Shown: in pieces, positions 1-7,543 of the stretch
How the letters are laid out: each line of letters starts with the position of its first letter
Position numbering within the stretch: the first letter of the stretch is position 1
From: Niveispirillum sp048066115
GTDB lineage: Bacteria > Pseudomonadota > Alphaproteobacteria > Azospirillales > Azospirillaceae
NCBI RefSeq assembly: GCF_048066115.1
Contig: NZ_JBLTYX010000010.1
Location: 62,001 to 126,000, forward strand
Direction: 5' to 3'
DNA length: 64,000 nt
The notes under the pieces: model-generated
The model's input: the letters and a program-made list of their open reading frames with translations, nothing else
Databases searched by the model: none
What the model was told of the DNA's origin: nothing
Translations under genes and position numbers: made by a program

Positions 1-11
1 GCCCAGAGGTG

Positions 12-28
12 TGCCTGAAATTTTAGCA
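12..28. promoter_or_regulatory. possible NtrC-type dyad upstream of nirB
   Basis: TGC-N11-GCA arrangement (TGCCTGAAATTTTAGCA), the core spacing of NtrC enhancer boxes. Its centre lies roughly 100 bp upstream of the start expected from the sigma-54 promoter at 93-109. The inner half-site bases match the NtrC consensus poorly, so this is suggestive only. Confidence 0.25.
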
Positions 29-92
29 ACAATGGCTTGTCCCGCCCTCCGCGCAAAGGGCATGATTCATTTAAAACCAATCACTTAAGCGG

Positions 93-109
93 TTGGCACG
101 CCGTTCGCT
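93..109 (+). promoter_or_regulatory. sigma-54 (-24/-12) promoter for the nirB operon
   Basis: The sequence TTGGCACGCCGTTCGCT matches the RpoN consensus TGGCACG-N4-TTGCW with one mismatch (TCGC for TTGC) and the correct GG-to-GC spacing. Transcription would begin near 120, giving a leader of about 180 nt before nirB. This fits nitrogen-limitation control of nitrate and nitrite assimilation through NtrC. Confidence 0.6.
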
Positions 110-225
110 ATAGGGAAAGCGAGGCAGGGCGATGGAGCCCCACCTCACGCCTGTCCTTCGGGGCGGCGCATATAGGGGTCCAAGGCCGGGCCCCACCGGA
201 TAATGGCGTCCGAACGTGTAACGGT

Positions 226-280
226 CCCGCGAGGCGGGGCGATGCACGGTCGGGCGCCTTTTTTATTGCGCTTTTTTTGC
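226..280 (+). promoter_or_regulatory. structured, T-rich leader segment before nirB
   Basis: A small hairpin (CCCGC-GAG-GCGGG, 226-238) is followed by two T runs at 259-264 and 272-278, the second between two GCGC blocks. Assimilatory nitrate operons in proteobacteria are often controlled by NasT-type antitermination in the leader, and this layout could serve that. The hairpin is not directly joined to the T run, so it is not a clear intrinsic terminator. Confidence 0.25.
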
Positions 281-301
281 GCAGAGCCTGGAGAGCCAGA
301 C

Positions 302-2776
302 ATGACCCCCATCTCCATCCAACCGGCCCCATCAGCACGCCCCCGGCTGGTCGTCATCGGCAACGGCATGGCCGGCATCCGCGCCGTGGAGGAGCTGCTG
401 CAACGCGCCCCCGACCGGTACGAGATCACTGTGTTCGGCGCCGAACCGCGCGTGAACTACAACCGCATCATGTTGTCCCCCCTGCTGTCGGGGGAGAAGA
501 CGTTCGATGAGATCGTCATCAACGACCTGGACTGGTACGCGACCAACGGCGTGAGGCTGGTGGCCGGCGACGCGATCGAACGGATCGACCGGGAACGGCA
601 GGTGGTGGTGGCCAAGTCGGGCCTGGAGACGCCATACGACCGGCTGCTGATCGCCACCGGTTCCATGCCCATCGTCATCCCCATTCCGGGCGCGCGGCTG
701 CCGGGTGTGGTCACCTTCCGCGACGTCGATGATGTGGATGCGATGCTGGCGGCATCGGCCAAGGGCGGGCATGCCGTGGTCATCGGTGGCGGGCTGCTGG
801 GGCTGGAAGCTGCGGTCGGGCTGAAGGCGCGGGGGATGGAGGTCACCGTCCTGCATCTGGCAGGCCATCTGATGGAGCGGCAGCTGGACCCGTCCGCCGG
901 GCATCTCCTGGCCAAGGAATTGGAACGGCGCGGCCTGACGGTCCTGACCCGCGCCGACACGGCCGCCATCCTGGGCGACACCCATGTCACGGGGGTGGCG
1001 CTGAAGGACGACACCAACCTTCCCGCCGATCTGGTGGTCATGGCCGTCGGCATCCGCCCCGACACGCGGCTGGCGGCGGCGGCGGGTCTGGAGGTCGGGC
1101 GCGGGATCATGGTCGATGACCATATGGTCACCAACGACCCGGCCATCACCGCCGTGGGCGAATGCGTGCAGCATCGCGGCAATTGCTATGGCCTGGTGCA
1201 ACCCCTGTTCGATATGGCGAAGGTCCTGGCCGACCATCTGGCCGGCAAGCAGGTGGCCGGCTATGCCGGCTCCGTCACCTCCACCAAGCTGAAGGTCACG
1301 GGCGTGGATGTGTTCTCCGCCGGTGATTTCTCCGGCGGGCCGGGGACGGAGGATATCGTGTTCCGCGATGCCGGACGCGGCGTCTATAAGCGCATCGTGC
1401 TTGCCGACGGCCGCATCAAGGGTGCGGTGATGTATGGCGATACTGCCGATGGCGCCTGGTATTTCCAGTTGCTGAAGGCCGGTGAGGATGTGTCGGGCCT
1501 GCGCGACACGCTGATCTTCGGGCAAGGGTACGGTGCCAAGGAAGGCGGTGCCGCAAACCCTACCGCCGCCGTTGCGGCGCTGCCTGATACGGCGGAAATC
1601 TGCGGCTGCAACGGCGTCTGCAAGGGCACCATCGTCAAGGCCATCACCGAAAAGGGCCTGACGACCCTGGATCAGGTCAAGGCCACGACCAAGGCGTCGG
1701 CCTCCTGCGGGTCCTGCACCGGTCTGGTGGAAGGGCTGCTGGCCCACACGCTGGGCGGGGAGTATGAAGCCGCCGGCGTCAAGCCGATGTGCAAATGCAC
1801 GGACCATGACCATGACACGGTCCGCCGTCTGATCCGCGTGCAGGAACTGAAATCCATCCCGGCCGTCATGCAGGCGCTGGAATGGAAGACGCCCGATGGC
1901 TGCCATTCCTGCCGCCCGGCACTCAACTTCTACCTGCTGGCCAACTGGCCCGGCGAGTATCAGGACCATGCGGCCAGCCGCTTCGTGAATGAGCGCGTGC
2001 ATGCCAATATCCAGAAGAACGGCACCTATTCCGTCGTGCCCCGCATGTGGGGCGGGCTGACCAATGCCAAGGAACTGCGCGCCATCGCCGATGTGGTGGA
2101 CAAGTTCGACATCCCCACCGTGAAGGTGACGGGCGGTCAGCGCATCGACCTGCTGGGCATCAAGAAGCAGGATCTGCCCGCCGTCTGGGCCGACCTGAAC
2201 GCCGCGGGCATGGTGTCCGGTCATGCCTATGGCAAGTCGCTGCGCACGGTGAAGACCTGCGTGGGCTCCGAATGGTGCCGCTTCGGCACGCAGGCGGCGA
2301 TGAAGATCGGCGTGGATCTGGAGCGCATGACCTGGGGTTCCTGGACCCCGCACAAGTTCAAGATGGCCGTGTCCGGCTGCCCCCGCAATTGCGCCGAAGC
2401 CACCATCAAGGATTACGGCGTCGTCGCCACCGATGGCGGCTTCGACCTGTATGTCGGCGGCAATGGCGGCATCAAGCTGCGCGGCTGCGACCTGCTGGCC
2501 AAGGTGACCACCGAAGCCGAGGTGCATGAATATTGCGGCGCCTTCATGCAGCTCTACCGGGAGGAGGCGCATTACCTGGAGCGCACCGCCCCCTGGATCG
2601 AACGTGTGGGTCTGGATTTCGTGAAGACCCGCATCGTCGACGATGCTGACAATCGCCGCACCCTGCATGAACGCTTCCTGTTGAGCCAGCGCCATGCCCA
2701 GGTCGATCCCTGGGCCGAGCGTGCGCCCGGCACGACCGCCGCCCGTGATTTCCAAGCCCTCGCGACCGTGGAGTAA
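302..2776 (+). CDS. nirB: NADH-dependent assimilatory nitrite reductase, large subunit
   Basis: Cytoplasmic flavo-iron-sulfur sirohaem enzyme that reduces nitrite to ammonium with NADH, together with the NirD subunit. The 824 residues carry, in order, an FAD-binding Rossmann motif (about 16-32), a second dinucleotide site near 158-178, a BFD-like [2Fe-2S] segment with CGC near 434 and CGSC near 469, and a C-terminal sulfite/nitrite reductase half. The [4Fe-4S]-sirohaem ligands are visible as C653-x5-C659 and C693-x3-C697. The start at 302 is chosen because GGAGAG lies just upstream and the protein then begins directly before the FAD domain; an in-frame ATG at 203 would add 33 residues unlike the family. 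It leads the operon nirB-nirD-nasA-cysG behind the sigma-54 promoter at 93-109. Confidence 0.96.
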   Translation: MTPISIQPAPSARPRLVVIGNGMAGIRAVEELLQRAPDRYEITVFGAEPRVNYNRIMLSPLLSGEKTFDEIVINDLDWYATNGVRLVAGDAIERIDRERQVVVAKSGLETPYDRLLIATGSMPIVIPIPGARLPGVVTFRDVDDVDAMLAASAKGGHAVVIGGGLLGLEAAVGLKARGMEVTVLHLAGHLMERQLDPSAGHLLAKELERRGLTVLTRADTAAILGDTHVTGVALKDDTNLPADLVVMAVGIRPDTRLAAAAGLEVGRGIMVDDHMVTNDPAITAVGECVQHRGNCYGLVQPLFDMAKVLADHLAGKQVAGYAGSVTSTKLKVTGVDVFSAGDFSGGPGTEDIVFRDAGRGVYKRIVLADGRIKGAVMYGDTADGAWYFQLLKAGEDVSGLRDTLIFGQGYGAKEGGAANPTAAVAALPDTAEICGCNGVCKGTIVKAITEKGLTTLDQVKATTKASASCGSCTGLVEGLLAHTLGGEYEAAGVKPMCKCTDHDHDTVRRLIRVQELKSIPAVMQALEWKTPDGCHSCRPALNFYLLANWPGEYQDHAASRFVNERVHANIQKNGTYSVVPRMWGGLTNAKELRAIADVVDKFDIPTVKVTGGQRIDLLGIKKQDLPAVWADLNAAGMVSGHAYGKSLRTVKTCVGSEWCRFGTQAAMKIGVDLERMTWGSWTPHKFKMAVSGCPRNCAEATIKDYGVVATDGGFDLYVGGNGGIKLRGCDLLAKVTTEAEVHEYCGAFMQLYREEAHYLERTAPWIERVGLDFVKTRIVDDADNRRTLHERFLLSQRHAQVDPWAERAPGTTAARDFQALATVE

Positions 2777-2782
2777 GCCGCC

Positions 2783-3106
2783 ATGCACCATCCCCTTGAA
2801 TGGAAGGATATCGGCCCCCTGTCGGAAATCCCGGTCCAGGGCGCGCGCCGTGTCGAACACAAGGAAGGCCGCATCGCCGTCTTCCGCACCGTGGATGATC
2901 AGGTCTTCGCCCTGCGTGACGAATGCCCGCACAAGAAGGGCCCTTTGTCGGAAGGCATCGTCCATGGCCATGCCGTGACCTGCCCCCTGCATAACTGGGT
3001 CATCGACCTGGCCACGGGTTTCGCCACCGGTGCCGACGAAGGCTGCACCGGTCGCATCCCGGCACGGCTGGTCGATGGTCGGGTGCAACTGGGTCTGGTG
3101 GCGTAA
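2783..3106 (+). CDS. nirD: nitrite reductase small subunit, Rieske [2Fe-2S] protein
   Basis: The 107-residue partner of NirB. It belongs to the NirD Rieske-like family and, unlike some NirD proteins that lost their ligands, it keeps a full Rieske set: C48-x-H50 and C67-x2-H70 (CPH and CPLH). It therefore probably binds a real [2Fe-2S] cluster rather than serving only as a structural subunit. It starts 6 bp after nirB stops, which indicates translation from the same transcript. An inverted-repeat element at 3117-3238 follows immediately and separates it from nasA. Confidence 0.94.
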   Translation: MHHPLEWKDIGPLSEIPVQGARRVEHKEGRIAVFRTVDDQVFALRDECPHKKGPLSEGIVHGHAVTCPLHNWVIDLATGFATGADEGCTGRIPARLVDGRVQLGLVA

Positions 3107-3116
3107 CCCCGCTTTT

Positions 3117-3238
3117 CGTCATCCCGGCGAAAGCCGGGACCCAGGGGCCAATCGCCCGAGCTTTCCACCGGCGGTCATCGACGCTGCCGAGAGGTTTGAT
3201 CCTGTGGCCCCTGGGTCCCGGCTTTCGCCGGGATGACG
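3117..3238. repeat. inverted-repeat element with 34-bp perfect arms, copy 1
   Basis: Arms at 3117-3150 and 3205-3238 are perfect reverse complements (beginning CGTCATCCCGGCGAAAGC) around a 54-nt middle. The same arms recur at 38167-38287 and a divergent form at 7397-7479. It sits between nirD and nasA, and its right arm ends 24 bp before the nasA start. The folded RNA would be a very stable intercistronic hairpin that may separate nirBD from nasA expression. The size and structure suggest a non-autonomous mobile repeat. Confidence 0.85.
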
Positions 3239-3262
3239 GGTAGAGAGCTTCAAGGAGTCCCC

Positions 3263-5908
3263 ATGTCCAACCTTGAAACCCGCACCACCTGCCCCTATTG
3301 CGGCGTCGGCTGCGGGCTGATCGTCAGCCGGGCGCGGGATGGCTGGGTGGTGGGCGGCGACCCCGACCATCCGGCCAATCAGGGCCGCCTCTGTTCCAAG
3401 GGTGCGGCCCTGATCGACACGGTGAACGCAGAAGCCGCCGGCGATGTCCGCTTGCTGTATCCGCTGGTAGACGGAAGGCGTGTCGCCTGGGACGAGGCCA
3501 TTGCCGAGGTCGCCACCCGCCTGTCGGCCACCATCGCCGATCATGGCCCCGACGCCGTGGCCTTCTATGTCTCCGGCCAGTTGCTGACGGAGGATTACTA
3601 TGTCGCCAACAAGCTGCTGAAGGGCTTCATCGGCAGCCCGCATATCGACACCAATTCCCGCCTGTGCATGGCGTCCACCGTCGCCGGGCACAAGCGCGCC
3701 TTCGGGGCCGATGTCGTGCCCGGCTGCTATGAGGATCTGGAGATCGCCGATCTGGTGGTGCTGGTCGGCTCCAACCTCGCCTGGTGCCATCCGGTGCTGG
3801 CCCAGCGCCTGCGCGCCGCCAAGCGCGACCAGGGCACCAAAGTGGTGCTGATCGACCCGCGCGGCACGGCCAGTTCCGATCTGGCCGACCTGCATCTGGC
3901 ACTCAAGCCCGGCAGCGACGTGGCCCTGTTCAACGGGCTGCTGGCGCATCTGGACCAGGCCGGTGCCATCGACCGCGCCTATGTCATGCGCCATGTCACG
4001 GGGCTGGATGCGGCACTGGAAACGGCGCGGGAGGATGCGGCCAATACCGCCGAGACCTGTGGCCTGGACCCGGCCGACCTTGCCACCTTCTATGACTGGT
4101 TTACCGCTACCGCGCGCACCGTCACCGTGTTCAGCCAGGGCGTGAACCAGTCCAGTCGCGGCACCGACAAGGTCAACGCCATCATCAATTGCCATCTGGC
4201 CACGGGCCGGGTGGGCAAGCCGGGGTCCAGCCCCTTCTCCGTTACCGGTCAGCCCAACGCCATGGGCGGGCGCGAGGTGGGCGGGCTGGCCAACCAGCTG
4301 GCCGCCCATATGAACCCCGACGATCCGGCGGACGTGGACCGCCTGCGCCGCTTCTGGAACGCGCCATCACTGAAGGGTGGCCAGGGGCTGAAGGCCGTGG
4401 ACATGTTCCGCGCCATCCGCGAAGGCCGCATCAAGGCCCTGTGGATCATGGCCACCAACCCGGCCGTCAGCCTGCCGGAAGCGGACCTCGTCCGCGAAGC
4501 CCTGCGCCTGTGCCCCACGGTGATCGTGTCCGACATCGTGGGCAGCACCGACAGCCTGGATTTCGCCCATATCAGCCTGCCGGCCCTGGGCTGGGGGGAG
4601 AAGGACGGCACCGTCACCAATTCCGAACGCCGCATCTCCCGCCAGCGCCCGTTCCGCGAGGCACCGGGGGAGGCCAAGGCCGACTGGTGGATCATGTCCA
4701 AGGTGGCCGCCGCCATGGGCTTCGGGCGGGATTTCGCCTGGCGCAGCCCCGCCGAGATTTTCCGTGAGCATGCATTGCTGTCCGGGTTCGAGAATGACGG
4801 CTTGCGCGCCTTCGACATCGCCGCCTGGGGCAAGTCGCGCGAGGCCGATTATGCCGGCATGCAGCCCTTCCAATGGCCGATGCCGGCGGGGGCCAAGCGG
4901 GGTACGGAGCGGATGTATGCCGATGGCCGCTATACCCATGGCAATGGCCGCGCCCGCATGCTGGCCGTCCGCCATGTGGCGCCGGTGGAACGCGCGTCGC
5001 TGCGCTTCCCGCTGATCGCCAATACCGGGCGCTATCGCGACCAGTGGCACACGATGACCCGCACGGGCCTGTCCGCCCGCCTGTCGGCCCACCGGCCGGA
5101 ACCGCTGCTGGAAATCCATCCCCAGGATGCCGCCACCGTCGATGTGCTGGAGGGCGAGCTGGCCCGGGTGATCAGCCTGCAGGGTGAGGCGGTGCTGCGC
5201 GTGGCGATCACCGACGCGCAGAAGCCCGGGCAGGTATTCATCCCCATGCACTGGTCCGACACGCTGTCGGCCAAAGGCGGGATCGGAAGACTGGTGGCAC
5301 CCCATACCGATCCCATCTCCGGCCAGCCGGAAAGCAAGCATGTGCCGGTGCGGGTGGAACGGTTCATCACCCAATGGGCGGGCCTGTTCTTCACCACCCG
5401 CAAACCCGACCTCTCCGCCCTGCCATATTGGGTGCGGCAGGAGGCGGGGCCGTGCCGCATCTATGAACTGGCGGGCGATGCCACCCCGGCCTTCGACGGG
5501 CTGGCGGATTGCGAGGCCCTGGAATTCACCGACCCGGCGCGGGAGATCACCCGCCAGGCCTGGCTGAAGGACGGTAAGCTGGTCGCCGCCCTGTTCCGGG
5601 CACCCGAACGCCCTGAAATCGCGCGCGACTGGCTGCGTGACCTGTTCGCCAAGCCCACCCTTTCCGCCAGCGACCGCGCCCGCCTGCTGGCGGGCCGCGC
5701 GCCGGAGGCCGAAGGCGCCGATGAAGGTCCCACCGTCTGTTCCTGCAATTGCGTCGGCCGTAACAAGATCGTCCGCGCCGTGGCCGAGGGCCGGGCCTGT
5801 TCGGTCGCCGATGTCGGTCGCCTTACCGGGGCCGGCACCGGCTGCGGTTCCTGCATTCCCGAGATCAAGGAGATCCTGCGCCATGCTGCACCTGTCGTCG
5901 CGGCCTGA
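3263..5908 (+). CDS. nasA: assimilatory nitrate reductase, molybdopterin catalytic subunit
   Basis: Cytoplasmic enzyme reducing nitrate to nitrite, which NirBD then converts to ammonium. The 881 residues show the N-terminal [4Fe-4S] ligands C10, C13, C17 and C44, a bis-MGD molybdopterin oxidoreductase body, a molybdopterin dinucleotide-binding domain near the middle of the C-terminal half, and a C-terminal BFD-like [2Fe-2S] domain (C826, C828, C830, then GCGSC near 863-866). This fused BFD domain is typical of the NasA/NarB class that takes electrons without a separate large flavoprotein. The start at 3263 has AAGGAG upstream; a frame-extended start at 3233 lies inside the repeat arm and is unlikely. 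I see no electron-donor NasB gene in this window. Confidence 0.93.
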   Translation: MSNLETRTTCPYCGVGCGLIVSRARDGWVVGGDPDHPANQGRLCSKGAALIDTVNAEAAGDVRLLYPLVDGRRVAWDEAIAEVATRLSATIADHGPDAVAFYVSGQLLTEDYYVANKLLKGFIGSPHIDTNSRLCMASTVAGHKRAFGADVVPGCYEDLEIADLVVLVGSNLAWCHPVLAQRLRAAKRDQGTKVVLIDPRGTASSDLADLHLALKPGSDVALFNGLLAHLDQAGAIDRAYVMRHVTGLDAALETAREDAANTAETCGLDPADLATFYDWFTATARTVTVFSQGVNQSSRGTDKVNAIINCHLATGRVGKPGSSPFSVTGQPNAMGGREVGGLANQLAAHMNPDDPADVDRLRRFWNAPSLKGGQGLKAVDMFRAIREGRIKALWIMATNPAVSLPEADLVREALRLCPTVIVSDIVGSTDSLDFAHISLPALGWGEKDGTVTNSERRISRQRPFREAPGEAKADWWIMSKVAAAMGFGRDFAWRSPAEIFREHALLSGFENDGLRAFDIAAWGKSREADYAGMQPFQWPMPAGAKRGTERMYADGRYTHGNGRARMLAVRHVAPVERASLRFPLIANTGRYRDQWHTMTRTGLSARLSAHRPEPLLEIHPQDAATVDVLEGELARVISLQGEAVLRVAITDAQKPGQVFIPMHWSDTLSAKGGIGRLVAPHTDPISGQPESKHVPVRVERFITQWAGLFFTTRKPDLSALPYWVRQEAGPCRIYELAGDATPAFDGLADCEALEFTDPAREITRQAWLKDGKLVAALFRAPERPEIARDWLRDLFAKPTLSASDRARLLAGRAPEAEGADEGPTVCSCNCVGRNKIVRAVAEGRACSVADVGRLTGAGTGCGSCIPEIKEILRHAAPVVAA

Positions 5909-7334
5909 TCCGGCGAACCCGATGCCCTATTTCCCCATCTTCCTGGACCTGCGCGGTCGCACCGTGCTGCTGGCCGGCGGGGGGGAGGCGGCGGCGTCCA
6001 AGGCCCGCCTGCTGGCCCGTGCCGGGGCTGACATCCTGCTGGTCGCCCCCAGCCTGTGCGAGGAGATGGCGGAGCTGCTGGAAACCGGTGTGATCCGCCG
6101 GCGGGAGAAGGCGTTCCGCCCAGACCTGCTGGACGGGGCGATCATCGCCATCGACGGGTCGGGCGATCCCGACCTGACCGACCGTATCCGTTCCGCCGCC
6201 TTTTCCCGCAATGTGCCGGTCAATGTCGTGGATGTGCCGGAACAGTGCGACTTCACCGTACCGGCCATCCTGGACCGGTCACCGGTCATCGTCGCCGTCT
6301 CCACCGGCGGCGGTGCCCCGGCCCTGGCCCGCAATATCCGCCAGCGGCTGGAAGCGGCCATCCCCGCCGGCTATGCCGGCCTAGCCAAAGCGGCGGCCAA
6401 TGCCCGCGCCAGTGTCCGCGACGCCCTGTCCACCACCCGCGACCGTCAGCGCTTCTGGGACCGCGTGCTGTCCGGAACCCTGGCCGAACGGCTGATGGCG
6501 ATGGAGGGGGATGCAGCGGTGACGGAGATTGAGGCGGAATTGTCCCGCTTCATCGCCGGTGGCCGCGATGCGGGCGGTTCCGTCATCCTGGTCGGTGCTG
6601 GCCCCGGCGATCCCGGCCTGCTGACCCTGCATGCCGCGCGCGCCATCGGGTCGGCCGACATCATCCTGCATGACGCGCTGGTGCCCGACAGCATCCTGTC
6701 GCTGGCGCGGCGGGAAACGCGGCTGGTCTCGGTGGGCAAGCGCGCCGGCTGCCGCTCCGTCCCGCAGGAATTCACCAACCGGCTGATGGCGGCCTGCGCC
6801 CGCAAGGGCATGCGCGTCGTGCGTCTGAAGGGTGGCGACCCGTTCATCTTCGGCCGGGCGGGGGAGGAGGCGGAGTTCCTGCGCGATCGCGGCGTGTCGG
6901 TCACCGCGATCCCCGGCATCACCGCCGCCATGGGGGCCGCCGCCCAGCTGGGCCTGCCGCTGACCCATCGCGGCGTGGCAAGGTCGATGCGCGTCGTCAC
7001 CGCCCATTGCCGCACGAGCGGGGAGACGGATGCCATCGACTGGGTGAAGCTGGCCGATCCCGGCACGACGCTCGCGCTCTATATGGGCCGCGACCGGCTG
7101 GGGGAGATATCCGCCAGCCTGATCGCCGCCGGCCTGCCGCCCGACACGCCGGCCGCCCTGGTGGCCAATGCCTGCCGACCGGATGCGGAGGTGCGCTTCG
7201 CCGCCATCAAGGACCTGCCCAACGCCCCCGCCCTGACCGACCAAGGCGCTCCCAGCCTGATCCTGGTCGGGGACGCCGTGGCCCATGCGCCGGGTTGGGC
7301 GGTGGCAGATGTAGCGCGGATTAGCGCAGCGTAA
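5883..7334 (+). CDS. cysG: sirohaem synthase (precorrin-2 dehydrogenase/ferrochelatase fused to uroporphyrinogen-III methyltransferase)
   Basis: Makes sirohaem, the cofactor needed by NirB, from uroporphyrinogen III. The N-terminal part is the NAD-binding dehydrogenase/chelatase domain (FLDLRGRTVLLAGGG motif), and the C-terminal part from about residue 235 is the SAM-dependent methyltransferase with VGAGPGDPGLLT and GDPFIFGRAGEE. Length is 483 residues, close to the fused CysG of enterobacteria. The gene overlaps the end of nasA by 26 bp. AAGGAG at about 5867 supports the start at 5883; an alternative ATG at 5922 gives a protein beginning MPYFPIF, which resembles other CysG N-termini but has no clear ribosome-binding site. 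Being last in the nitrate operon matches its role as cofactor supplier. Confidence 0.93.
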   Translation: MLHLSSRPDPANPMPYFPIFLDLRGRTVLLAGGGEAAASKARLLARAGADILLVAPSLCEEMAELLETGVIRRREKAFRPDLLDGAIIAIDGSGDPDLTDRIRSAAFSRNVPVNVVDVPEQCDFTVPAILDRSPVIVAVSTGGGAPALARNIRQRLEAAIPAGYAGLAKAAANARASVRDALSTTRDRQRFWDRVLSGTLAERLMAMEGDAAVTEIEAELSRFIAGGRDAGGSVILVGAGPGDPGLLTLHAARAIGSADIILHDALVPDSILSLARRETRLVSVGKRAGCRSVPQEFTNRLMAACARKGMRVVRLKGGDPFIFGRAGEEAEFLRDRGVSVTAIPGITAAMGAAAQLGLPLTHRGVARSMRVVTAHCRTSGETDAIDWVKLADPGTTLALYMGRDRLGEISASLIAAGLPPDTPAALVANACRPDAEVRFAAIKDLPNAPALTDQGAPSLILVGDAVAHAPGWAVADVARISAA

Positions 7335-7396
7335 TCCGCGGGAACTACAGTGCTTTCCCCGCAAAAGTCTTGGGCACCTTCGTTGCCACTTTCTCC

Positions 7397-7479
7397 ACCG
7401 TCACCCCGGCGGAGACCGGGCCCAGGTCGTAGAGCAATGCGCTTGTCATCTGGGCCCCGGCCTCCGCCGGGGTGACGGT
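7397..7479. repeat. divergent copy of the inverted-repeat element between convergent genes
   Basis: Imperfect inverted repeat whose outer arms begin ACCGTCACCCCGGCGGAGA on the left and end GGTGACGGT on the right. It resembles the 34-bp arms at 3117 and 38167 but carries many changes and a shorter middle. It lies between the 3' ends of cysG (+) and the GH2 gene (-), where it may act as a bidirectional terminator. The remainder of the 209-bp gap shows nothing else I can support. Confidence 0.6.
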
Positions 7480-7543
7480 AGATATTGCGGGAACCCTGAC
7501 AGCCCAGACTTTCGCAGGGGCATTCAGGAACGGTTCGTAGAGA

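Noticed and set aside
332..3088. Long open frame on the minus strand opposite nirB/nirD (over 900 codons).
   Set aside because: It is the antisense shadow of nirBD, rich in H, G and A with no domain; nirB shows complete family motifs on the other strand.
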